NCBI GenBank assembly: GCA_021413665.1
Contig: JAIOPW010000058.1
Coordinates: 1-7,866, forward strand
Source: Rhodocyclales bacterium
GTDB taxonomy: Bacteria; Pseudomonadota; Gammaproteobacteria; Burkholderiales; Rhodocyclaceae
DNA: 7,866 nucleotides
Reading direction: 5' to 3'
Shown: positions 1 through 6,994 of the stretch, one piece after another
Layout: each line of letters begins with the position of its first letter
How positions within the stretch are numbered: the stretch's first letter is position 1
The notes under the pieces: generated by a model
The model's database searches: none
Seen by the model: only the letters and a program-made list of their open reading frames with translations
What the model was told of the DNA's origin: nothing
Position numbers and translations under genes: made by a program

Positions 1-33
1 GTTCGGCATTCTAGTCGCGTTTGCGAGAGCGGG

Positions 34-66
34 GAAAGGCTCCCGCCGGGCATGCCGGCGGCTTTC
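34..66 (+). other. Imperfect hairpin just upstream of cheR
   Basis: The first 80 bases hold no gene I can support. They do contain an inverted repeat: CCGCCGG (43-49) and CCGGCGG (55-61) form a 7-bp GC stem with a 5-nt loop. GAAAG (34-38) and CTTTC (62-66) extend it by 5 bp, leaving a 4-nt bulge on the left side. It ends 14 nt before the cheR ATG. There is no T-tract after it, so it is not a typical intrinsic terminator. It could be an RNA-level control or processing site between cheR and the gene upstream, or chance in GC-rich DNA. Confidence 0.3.
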
Positions 67-80
67 AGCAAGAAAATATC

Positions 81-902
81 ATGGCTGCCAACGACCATCC
101 AGAAATCACCAACGCCGAGTTTGCCCAGTTCCAGAAGCTGATCTACAAGATTGCCGGGATCAGCCTGGCAGACAGCAAGAAGGTGCTGCTGGTCGGGCGG
201 TTGGGGCGGCGGCTCAAGCACCACGGGCTTTCCAGCTTCGCCGAGTACTACCGCTTCGTCGCCGGCGGTGACGACCCCGGCGAATTGCAGACCATGGTCG
301 ATCTGCTCACCACCAACGAGACCTACTTCTTTCGCGAAGAAGCCCACTTCGAGTTCCTGAGCAAGACCATCGTCGCCCAACACCCCGCCGGCAGCCCCTT
401 CAACGTCTGGAGCGCCGCCTCCTCGACCGGCGAGGAGATCTACACGATTTCCTTCGTGCTGGCCGAGGCCCTGGGCCTCGACGCCAACTGGACCGTCACC
501 GGCTCCGACATCTCCACCGCGGTGCTGGCCACGGCGCAGCGCGGCCTGTACTGGCTCGACCGCACCCGCGGCCTGCCGCAATCCTACCTGCGCAAGTATT
601 GCCTGAAGGGCGTGCGCACCCAGGAAGGCGGCTTCATGATCGCCCCCGAAATCAAGCGCCACACCAAGTTCATGCAGGTGAACCTGAACAAGGCGCTGCC
701 CGTGCTGGGCAAGTTCCACGTCATCTTCCTGCGCAACGTGATGATCTATTTCGACGCCGAGACCAAACGCCAGGTCGTCGCCCGCCTGGTCGAGCAACTG
801 CATCCCGGCGGCTATTTCATCGTCGGCCATTCGGAGAGTCTCAACGGCCTCACCGATACCTTGCGCGCCATAAAACCGACTATCTACCAGTTGCCTGTCT
901 GA
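81..902 (+). CDS. cheR: CheR, chemoreceptor glutamate O-methyltransferase
   Basis: This cytoplasmic enzyme transfers methyl groups from S-adenosylmethionine (SAM) to glutamates of chemoreceptors, driving adaptation. The product is 273 aa, a normal CheR length. Residues about 10-75 are the N-terminal helical domain. The segment TTNETYFFRE (77-86) and the SAM-binding loop WSAASSTGEE (110-119) are hallmarks of the family. GSDIS (141-145) supplies the acidic residue expected to contact the SAM ribose, and NVMIYFD (219-225) and GHSESL (249-254) close the fold. I chose ATG at 81 because homology-like sequence begins soon after it. A TTG at 21 would add 20 residues that look like translated leader. 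The Shine-Dalgarno match before 81 is poor (AAGAA). The stop is 2 nt before cheB, so the genes are probably translationally coupled. The residue after GEE is Ile120 where the enteric CheR enzymes have Pro. Confidence 0.95.
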   Translation: MAANDHPEITNAEFAQFQKLIYKIAGISLADSKKVLLVGRLGRRLKHHGLSSFAEYYRFVAGGDDPGELQTMVDLLTTNETYFFREEAHFEFLSKTIVAQHPAGSPFNVWSAASSTGEEIYTISFVLAEALGLDANWTVTGSDISTAVLATAQRGLYWLDRTRGLPQSYLRKYCLKGVRTQEGGFMIAPEIKRHTKFMQVNLNKALPVLGKFHVIFLRNVMIYFDAETKRQVVARLVEQLHPGGYFIVGHSESLNGLTDTLRAIKPTIYQLPV

Positions 903-904
903 TC

Positions 905-1984
905 ATGGCCCCCAAAATCAAGGTAATGATCGTCGACGACTCGGCCGTGGTGCGCCAGGTCAATCGCGAAACGCTGGAACGCGAACCCGACATCGAAGTC
1001 ATCGGTGCCGCGATCGATCCGATCTACGCGCTGGAAAAGATGAAGGTGCAGTGGCCGGACGTGCTGGTGATCGACATCGAAATGCCGCGCATGGACGGGC
1101 TCACCTTCCTCAGGAAGATCATGGCCGAGCACCCGACGCCGACCATCGTCTGCTCGTCCCTCGCCGAGAAGGGGGCCAGCGCCACCATGGATGCCCTGGC
1201 GGCGGGGGCGCTCGCCATCATCACCAAGCCCAAGGGCGGGGTGAAGCAGTTCCTTCAGGATGCCGGTGACGACCTGGTCTCGGCCGTGCGCGCCGCCGCC
1301 CGGGCCAACATGCGCCGGGTGAGCCCCGGCGCTGCCCGTCCTTTGGCGCCGCCACCCAAGCTGACGGCCGACGTCATGCTCGCCGCCCAGGCGGCCAGCA
1401 CCCGCGCCATGGCCAATACCACCGACCGCGTGGTGGCGATCGGCACCTCCACCGGCGGCACCCAGGCGCTCGAAGCGGTGCTGACCAAATTGCCCAACGT
1501 CGGCAGCGGCATCGTCATCGTCCAGCACATGCCCGAGAAATTCACCGCCATGTTCGCCGAGCGGCTCAACAGTCTGTGCAAGCTCGAAGTGCGCGAAGCC
1601 CAGAACGGCGACCGTGTCATGCCCGGCCGCGCCCTGATCGCCCCCGGCGGGCGCCACATGATGCTCCGGCGCAGCGGCGCCCAGTACTACGTCGAGGTCG
1701 CCGACGGCCCGCTGGTCAACCGGCACAAGCCCTCGGTCGACGTGCTGTTCCGTTCCGTGGCGCAGATCGCCGGGCGCAACGCGCTGGGCGTGATCATGAC
1801 CGGCATGGGCGACGACGGCGCGCGCGGCATGAAGGAAATGCACGACGCTGGCGCAAAAACCATCGCCGAAGACGAATCCACCTGCGTCGTGTTCGGCATG
1901 CCGAAGGAAGCGATCAAGCTCGGCGGCGTGGACCGGGTCGTGCCGCTGGACCAGATCCCCTCTGAAATCATCGCCTACGGTTGA
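905..1984 (+). CDS. cheB: CheB, receptor methylesterase/glutamine deamidase response regulator
   Basis: CheB removes methyl groups from receptor glutamates, and also deamidates glutamines, when its receiver is phosphorylated by CheA. The 359-aa product has the full two-domain layout. The REC domain (about 5-125) has the acidic pair Asp11/Asp12, the phosphoacceptor Asp57 in VLVIDIEMPRMDG, and Lys108 in TKPKGG. A proline- and alanine-rich linker runs from about 138 to 173. The methylesterase domain (about 175-357) has Ser182 in IGTSTGG, His208 in QHMPEKF and Asp304 in MTGMGDDG, matching the catalytic Ser-His-Asp triad of the family. The ATG at 905 follows the cheR stop by 2 nt and the protein starts directly with the first receiver strand, so this start is favoured over the longer open frame that overlaps cheR. 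No strong Shine-Dalgarno site is visible, which fits coupling to cheR. Confidence 0.96.
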   Translation: MAPKIKVMIVDDSAVVRQVNRETLEREPDIEVIGAAIDPIYALEKMKVQWPDVLVIDIEMPRMDGLTFLRKIMAEHPTPTIVCSSLAEKGASATMDALAAGALAIITKPKGGVKQFLQDAGDDLVSAVRAAARANMRRVSPGAARPLAPPPKLTADVMLAAQAASTRAMANTTDRVVAIGTSTGGTQALEAVLTKLPNVGSGIVIVQHMPEKFTAMFAERLNSLCKLEVREAQNGDRVMPGRALIAPGGRHMMLRRSGAQYYVEVADGPLVNRHKPSVDVLFRSVAQIAGRNALGVIMTGMGDDGARGMKEMHDAGAKTIAEDESTCVVFGMPKEAIKLGGVDRVVPLDQIPSEIIAYG

Positions 1985-2009
1985 ACCAACCAGGAACACG
2001 AGTCCGATC

Positions 2010-2600
2010 ATGTCGCCCATCGACCACGACCCCAGGGAACTCGAGCGCCGCGCCCGCAACATCAATCCGGGCGGCTGGACGGTCGAGACCGAACGCCCGA
2101 TCACGACCCTGCTCGGCTCCTGCGTCGCGGTCTGCCTCTACGACCCCAAGCTGCGCCTGGCCGGCATGAACCACTTCCTGCTGCCCAGCCGGACCAAGAC
2201 CGCTGGCGACGACACGGATGTGATCCTGGCCGGCGACTATTCGATGGAGGTGCTGCTCAACACCATGCTCAACAAGGGCGCGGCGAAGAACCGCATCGTC
2301 GCCAAGGCCTTTGGCGGCGGCACCATCGTCACCTCGATCCTGATGGCCATCGGCCAGCGCAATGCGGATTTCGCCAGGGAATGGCTGGAGCGCGAGGGCA
2401 TTCATCTGGCGGCCCAGGATTTCGGCGGGGCCTGGTCGCGCAAGGTGATATTCACCCCCGACGGCGGCGACGCCTTCTGTCGCCGCCTGCCCATCAGCCA
2501 GCCCGGCGTGCAGGACGTGGTCAAGGCCGAGAGCGACTACGAGAAGTCCCTGCACCGTCCGCCCAAGCCGACGGGCGAGAAGAAGATCGAACTGTTTTGA
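2010..2600 (+). CDS. cheD: CheD, chemoreceptor glutamine deamidase
   Basis: CheD converts specific receptor glutamines to glutamates, creating methylation sites, and in some bacteria also binds the CheC phosphatase. The 196-aa product keeps the catalytic set known from Thermotoga CheD: Cys38 in LLGSCVAVCLYD, His55 in GMNHFLLP, and Thr32 six residues before the cysteine. AFGGG (99-103) and the strand VIFTPDGGDAF are further family features. It is somewhat longer than minimal CheD proteins (about 160 aa) because of a 20-residue N-terminal and a charged 35-residue C-terminal extension. It begins 25 nt after cheB; AGGA at 1992-1995 is a rather distant Shine-Dalgarno candidate (14-nt spacing). No cheC is in the window. 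The position next to cheR and cheB supports a role in receptor adaptation. Confidence 0.95.
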   Translation: MSPIDHDPRELERRARNINPGGWTVETERPITTLLGSCVAVCLYDPKLRLAGMNHFLLPSRTKTAGDDTDVILAGDYSMEVLLNTMLNKGAAKNRIVAKAFGGGTIVTSILMAIGQRNADFAREWLEREGIHLAAQDFGGAWSRKVIFTPDGGDAFCRRLPISQPGVQDVVKAESDYEKSLHRPPKPTGEKKIELF

Positions 2601-2622
2601 GTCTGGACTCCCGGGATACGAC

Positions 2623-3468
2623 ATGGACGTAAAAACGATACTGATCCAGATAGGGCAGACGGCCGCTGCGGACGATCTGATCTTCCCGACCACCACCGAA
2701 ATGGCGCTGCGGGTACAGCGAATGCTCGACGATCCCGACTGTTCGCTGGACCAGCTCGCCAAGCTGGTGCAGGCCGATCCGTTGCTGGCGGCGCGGGTCG
2801 TGGCGGTGGCCAATTCGGTGATCTACAACCGCACCGGGCGCAGCATTACCGACGTCAGGAACGCGGTCTCGCGCATCGGCTTGAATACGCTGCGGGTGCT
2901 TGCTGCGGCGGTCGTGGTGCGGCAGATGGAAGGCATGGCGCGCACCGAAGAACACCGGGCGCTCGCGGTTCGGCTGTGGGAGCACACGGCCCATGTCGCG
3001 GCGCTGTGCCAGGTCATCGCGCGCCGCGTCACGCATGTCAATCCGGATACCGCATTCTTTGCCGGCATCATTCACGAGGTGGGTGGTTTCTACCTGATCG
3101 CGCGCGCCCCGGATTACCCCGGCCTGCTCGACGCCGGACACGGCAGCCTGCTGGCCTGGGACGAGGGCGGCGCGGCGGAAGTCGGCCGCGCCGTGCTCAG
3201 GCGGCTTTCCACACCCGCCGCGGTGAGCGATGCGGTCGAGTGCCTGTGGGCGGGCTACCTGACGATGCCGCCGCAATCGCTGGGCGACACCCTGTTGCTG
3301 GCCGACCAGTTGGCGCCGGTGGAGTCGCCGCTGTCCCAGCTTGCCGGCACCGGGCGCGAGGGTACGGAAGCGAAAATCGACGTCGCGTTCGATGACGAAA
3401 CCCTTAGCGGTATCCTGGAAGAATCTGCGGCGGATGTCGCCTCACTGATCGACGCCTTGCGCGCCTGA
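2623..3468 (+). CDS. HDOD-domain protein, probable signalling adaptor
   Basis: The 281-aa protein is mostly one HDOD domain (about residues 15-215). HDOD is an all-helical relative of HD phosphohydrolases and usually acts in signalling rather than catalysis. Typical family segments are IFPTTTEMALRV (20-31), LVQADPLLAARVVAVANS (48-65), the ISRIG-like VSRIGLNTLR (82-91), and AFFAGIIHEVGGFYL (144-158). In the last, the HD doublet reads His151-Glu152, so metal-dependent catalysis is unlikely. The C-terminal 60 residues are acidic and helical with no recognised domain. There is no signal peptide or membrane segment, so it should be cytosolic. GGGA at 2613-2616 lies 6 nt before the ATG. The 22-nt gap from cheD suggests co-transcription with the che genes, and so a link to chemotaxis or motility, but its exact role is unknown. 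Its stop codon directly abuts the stop of the convergent kinase gene. Confidence 0.88.
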   Translation: MDVKTILIQIGQTAAADDLIFPTTTEMALRVQRMLDDPDCSLDQLAKLVQADPLLAARVVAVANSVIYNRTGRSITDVRNAVSRIGLNTLRVLAAAVVVRQMEGMARTEEHRALAVRLWEHTAHVAALCQVIARRVTHVNPDTAFFAGIIHEVGGFYLIARAPDYPGLLDAGHGSLLAWDEGGAAEVGRAVLRRLSTPAAVSDAVECLWAGYLTMPPQSLGDTLLLADQLAPVESPLSQLAGTGREGTEAKIDVAFDDETLSGILEESAADVASLIDALRA

Positions 3469-3481
3469 TCAGGACAAGGCG
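3453..3481. other. Hairpin across the convergent stop codons
   Basis: CGCCTTG (3453-3459) and CAAGGCG (3475-3481) form a 7-bp inverted repeat. Inside it lies the perfect 10-bp palindrome CCTGATCAGG (3464-3473), whose centre TGATCA is made of the stop codons of the HDOD gene (3466-3468, +) and of the kinase gene (3469-3471, -). RNA from either strand could fold a two-step hairpin here with an unequal internal loop (4 nt against 1 nt). No T-tract follows on either strand, so efficient intrinsic termination is uncertain. It is nevertheless the only terminator-like structure I see between the two converging units. Confidence 0.4.
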
Positions 3482-6400
3482 CTGCGGACGCTTTCGATCA
3501 GGACGTCAAGCTCGACAATCAGCGCTTCACATGGCGCGCCGATTTCCTGTGCCGCCGGATTGGCGCGAAGTGCCGAATGAAGGGCGGTGGCGGCCTCGGC
3601 GATCCGCGTCGCGCCGATTGCGCCGGCGGAACCTTTCAGGGTGTGGGCCAGCGCCTTGATGGCATCCCGATCATTCGCGGCCAGCGCCGCGGCGAGTTGC
3701 GCCGCATCCGTGGCATGGCTGTCGGCGAACAGGATCAGCATGCGGACGAATTTCGTTGCATCGCCGCGCATCGCCGCCAGCCCGCGTTCGATGTCGAGCC
3801 CGGAGATTTTCGTCAGCCGCCGCAGCGGGTCGGCCGGTACCGCGCCCGCGGTACCGGCCGACCCGCTGTCCGCGGGCACACACATTTCGCCCTGCGGCGC
3901 CGGCGAGGTTTTCGGCAGCCACTTCAGCAGCGTGGCATAGAGCGTATCGGGATCGACCGGCTTGGCGACGAAATCGTCCATGCCGGCCTCGGCACAGGCG
4001 CGGCGGTCCTCCTCGAAGGCATTGGCGGTCATGGCCAGGATCGGTACGGTTTTCCTCTGCGCCAGGGCGCGGATGGCGCGGGTCGCCTCGAGGCCGTCCA
4101 TGTGCGGCATCTGCATGTCCATCAGGATCAGGTCGTAGGCGGTGGCGCGAGCCTTGTCGAGGGCCTCGCGGCCATCGACGGCGACATCGACGGCCAGCTC
4201 CGCGCCGTGCAGCAGGTCGAGCGCGACCTCGCGGTTGATCGCATTGTCTTCGGCCAGCAGCAGGCGGGCGCCGCCATGGTGCAGGCGCAGCGTGGTTTCG
4301 GCATCCTCCGCCGGAGATCCGATGGTGGTGGGCATCGCAGTCCGGCCGCGTTGCAGGCGGGCGGTGAACCAGAAGCTGCTGCCCTTGCCCGGCGTGCTGT
4401 CGGCGCCGACTTTCCCGCCCATCAGTTCGGCCAGGCGGCGCGTGATGACGAGGCCGAGACCGGTGCCGCCGTACTTGCGGGTGGTCGAGGTGTCGGCCTG
4501 CTCGAAGGCGTGGAACAGGCTGTCGATCTTGTCCGCTGCGATGCCGATGCCGGTGTCGGTGACTTCGAAGCGGACCAGCAGGCTATCCGACGTGTCGTCA
4601 AGCAGCCGCGCGCGCAGGGTGACTGAGCCCTGCTCGGTGAACTTGATCGCGTTGCTGGTGTAGTTGAACAGCGCCTGGCGCAGCCGGGTGGGGTCGCCCT
4701 GCAACCATGGCGGGACGCCGTTCGCATCGATTTCGATGACAAGCCCCCTGGTACGCGCCTGTACCGAGATCAGCGAGCGAATCTGGTCGAAGATTGCCGG
4801 CAGCGAAAAATCGGCCTGTTCCAGGGTCAGCTTGCCGGCCTCGATCTTGGAGACGTCGAGGATGTCGTTGATGATGGCCAGCAAGTGGTTCGCCGCCGTG
4901 TCGATCTTGCCCAGCCGGTCGGCCTGTTCGGGCGTCGGACCGGACCGGCGCAGCAGGTGGGTCAGCCCGATGATGGCGTTCATCGGGGTACGGATCTCGT
5001 GGCTCATGTTGGCCAGGAACACGCTCTTGGCGACGCTGGCGGCTTCGGCCGTTTCCTTGGCGCGGACCAGCTCCTCCGTGCGCGAGACCACGAGTTCTTC
5101 AAGATGATGACGATACAAGTCGAGTTCCCGGTCGGCCTTCCTGCGCTCGGTGATGTCGCTCATCGTACTGATGATATGGGGAACTCCGTCGATGTCGATG
5201 CTGGCTGCCGACATCAGGCCATAGCGTATGCCGCCATCCTTGGCTCGAAAACTCGTTTCGAAGCCGCGAACCAGTCCGTCCTTGCGCAATCCGTCAATCA
5301 CTTGCTGCCGGTCGTCCAGATCAACCCAGATATTCAGTTCCAGCGAGGTGCGGCCGATGACATCGTCTTCCCTGTATCCCAGATTGCTGGTGAAGCCGCG
5401 GTTGATAGAGACATACATCCCGTCAGGCAGCCGGCTGATCGCCATCGCATCGGGAATCAGGTAGAAGGCCTTCTTGAACCTTTCCTCGCTGAGCTTCAGC
5501 GCGCGATCGGCCCGCAAGCGCTCGGTGATGTCCATGTGCATGCCGATCATGCGCCGCGCCTTGCCGTCCTTGTCGCGGCTGACCACCATGCCGCGGTCGA
5601 GTATCCACTTGTAGCCGCCGTCTTTGCACAGGACGCGGTGTTCGCAGGTATAAACGGCTGTCTTGCCGTCCAGACAGGCGTGCACCCGTGCCAGTGTTTG
5701 CGCAATGTCCTCGGGGTGTACGCGCTTTTTCCACTCGTCCAGGCCGTTGCCGATCTCGTCTTCGGCGAAGCCGAGCATTGCCTTCCATTGCGTGGAGAAG
5801 AACACCGTGCTGTCGGCAATGTTCCAGTCCCATATTCCGTCGCCCGAACCTTCAATGGCGAACTTCCACCGGTATTCGCTCTCCTTGAGCGCGATTTCCC
5901 GCTGCACCAGGGTTTTCAGCAGTCGATTGAAACCACCGATCAGTTCGCCGATTTCGTCCTTGCGGGTGACCGGCAAGGGTTGCGGGTGTTCGTCGGTAGC
6001 GCCCTGAATCGCCAGCGCATTCGCGGCATCGACCAGCGGTGCAAGCTGGCGCCGCACCATCCACCAGGTCAGGACGCCCGCCAACAAGGTCAGGATGATC
6101 GCCGCCCGCAGCATGCGTTGCTGCATGTCGCGGATCGGGGCGAAGGCTTCTTCGACGGGCAGCAGGGCGGCGACGTACCAGTCCGACGCAGGAATTTGCC
6201 TGACGGAGACCAGCACCTCCGTACCCAGCGGGTTGACGAAATGATCGGAACCCTCGTGGCCGGCAAGGAAGTGGTCGATCACCGGGCTGATTCCAGGGGC
6301 AGGGAGACGCTCCATGATGCGGCGTTTGTCGGTGGCGGTGACGATCAGCCGTTGCTTCCGCGCGACCAGCAGATAGCCGCCGGTCTTGCCATGCGTGCTC

Positions 6401-6987
6401 CTGGCCAGTTTGTCGAGAAAATTCGGTTTGCCCAGGTCGACCACGCCCGCCAAGGCGCCGATAACCGTGCCTTGGCCGTCCCGAATGGGGACTGTCATGC
6501 CGAATACCGGCGACTTCAATTTTTTGCCCATGACCGGCTGGCTGATGGTCGTTTTTCCTTCTCTCAACGTCGCGGCGACCGAATCGATGTCCATGTAGTT
6601 GACGCCAACCCGGTTTGCCGACAAGGGAAGCTCGGCGATTGCGGTGCCATCGAGCCTGTAGGCAATGACACCACCGCTGAAGGGTTCCACGAGATGCAGG
6701 CGGTCTCCCAGGAACACCTGCAAGGCGGACGGCTTGGCGAGCATGGCCGGATCGATTCTGCGGGCGACTATGTCGAGCATGCCGAACCGCTCTTCGAACT
6801 CATGGGTGACGTTTTCGGCGGCCATGGAAACCGCCGAGAACTGCTGTTGGCCAAGCAAGCGCTCCAGGTCCTGTTGCAGCATGCGGCTGGTGTAATACGC
6901 CAGCGACCAGATGCTGACCACGAAAATGACCAGCGTGCCCAGCGTAATGCGCGCCTTGAGCGACTGCCAGCGAAACGGGTTGCTCAT
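3469..6987 (-). CDS. Membrane hybrid sensor histidine kinase (dCache-HAMP-PAS-PAS-HisKA-HATPase-REC-HPt)
   Basis: This 1172-aa inner-membrane kinase should sense an external cue and run an internal His-Asp-His phosphorelay. TM1 (about 14-32) and TM2 (about 292-311) enclose a roughly 260-residue periplasmic dCache-like sensor domain. HAMP follows (about 312-364), then a PAS domain (about 368-490, ending GMHMDITER), a second PAS (about 500-615, ending STMSDITERR) and a coiled coil (617-653). HisKA carries His663 in MSHEIRTPMN. The ATPase domain shows the N box (Asn775, Asn779), G1 DTGIGI (811-816) and G2 GGTGLGL (840-846). REC has Asp957 in LILMDMQMP, and HPt has His1115 in AHTLKGSAG. The ATG at 6987 comes 7 nt after the thioesterase stop; an ATG at 7035 would overlap that gene by 41 nt and adds a non-hydrophobic stretch. 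The Shine-Dalgarno match is poor, suggesting coupling. The layout recalls BarA/TorS-type tripartite kinases; ligand and output regulator are unknown. Confidence 0.93.
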   Translation of the reverse strand: MSNPFRWQSLKARITLGTLVIFVVSIWSLAYYTSRMLQQDLERLLGQQQFSAVSMAAENVTHEFEERFGMLDIVARRIDPAMLAKPSALQVFLGDRLHLVEPFSGGVIAYRLDGTAIAELPLSANRVGVNYMDIDSVAATLREGKTTISQPVMGKKLKSPVFGMTVPIRDGQGTVIGALAGVVDLGKPNFLDKLARSTHGKTGGYLLVARKQRLIVTATDKRRIMERLPAPGISPVIDHFLAGHEGSDHFVNPLGTEVLVSVRQIPASDWYVAALLPVEEAFAPIRDMQQRMLRAAIILTLLAGVLTWWMVRRQLAPLVDAANALAIQGATDEHPQPLPVTRKDEIGELIGGFNRLLKTLVQREIALKESEYRWKFAIEGSGDGIWDWNIADSTVFFSTQWKAMLGFAEDEIGNGLDEWKKRVHPEDIAQTLARVHACLDGKTAVYTCEHRVLCKDGGYKWILDRGMVVSRDKDGKARRMIGMHMDITERLRADRALKLSEERFKKAFYLIPDAMAISRLPDGMYVSINRGFTSNLGYREDDVIGRTSLELNIWVDLDDRQQVIDGLRKDGLVRGFETSFRAKDGGIRYGLMSAASIDIDGVPHIISTMSDITERRKADRELDLYRHHLEELVVSRTEELVRAKETAEAASVAKSVFLANMSHEIRTPMNAIIGLTHLLRRSGPTPEQADRLGKIDTAANHLLAIINDILDVSKIEAGKLTLEQADFSLPAIFDQIRSLISVQARTRGLVIEIDANGVPPWLQGDPTRLRQALFNYTSNAIKFTEQGSVTLRARLLDDTSDSLLVRFEVTDTGIGIAADKIDSLFHAFEQADTSTTRKYGGTGLGLVITRRLAELMGGKVGADSTPGKGSSFWFTARLQRGRTAMPTTIGSPAEDAETTLRLHHGGARLLLAEDNAINREVALDLLHGAELAVDVAVDGREALDKARATAYDLILMDMQMPHMDGLEATRAIRALAQRKTVPILAMTANAFEEDRRACAEAGMDDFVAKPVDPDTLYATLLKWLPKTSPAPQGEMCVPADSGSAGTAGAVPADPLRRLTKISGLDIERGLAAMRGDATKFVRMLILFADSHATDAAQLAAALAANDRDAIKALAHTLKGSAGAIGATRIAEAATALHSALRANPAAQEIGAPCEALIVELDVLIESVRSALS
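3823..3868. repeat. Perfect 22-bp inverted repeat with 2-nt centre inside the kinase gene
   Basis: Bases 3823-3844 and 3847-3868 are exact reverse complements separated by CC. The arms include the motif GTCGGCCGGTACCGCG and each contains GGTACC. The repeat lies in frame in the REC-HPt linker of the kinase, encoding a Gly/Ala/Ser-rich stretch at about residues 1040-1054. A perfect 22-bp match is not expected by chance. I see no second copy of the arm in this window. It may be an inserted palindromic (REP-like) element or the result of template-switch correction of an imperfect palindrome. No T-tract flanks it, so it is not a standard terminator. Confidence 0.9.
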
Positions 6988-6994
6988 CCGGGGT

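Noticed and set aside
1..14. Possible end of an upstream gene (TAG at 12-14)
   Set aside because: Only three codons precede the stop in the window, so no gene can be recognised.
884..2104. A 406-codon open frame on the - strand opposite cheB
   Set aside because: CheB on the + strand has its complete receiver and catalytic triad. The antisense frame is a Gly/His/Asp-rich shadow with no recognisable motif.
2599..2610. GAGTC-TG-GACTC inverted repeat between cheD and the HDOD gene
   Set aside because: It is only 5 bp with a 2-nt loop and no T-tract, too short to call a terminator or operator.
1968..2813. A 281-codon - strand frame opposite cheD and the start of the HDOD gene
   Set aside because: It crosses two well-supported genes and their intergenic gap, and shows no family features.
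3577..4626. A 349-codon + strand frame opposite the REC/HPt and ATPase part of the kinase
   Set aside because: It is a composition-driven shadow; the kinase frame carries all expected motifs in order.
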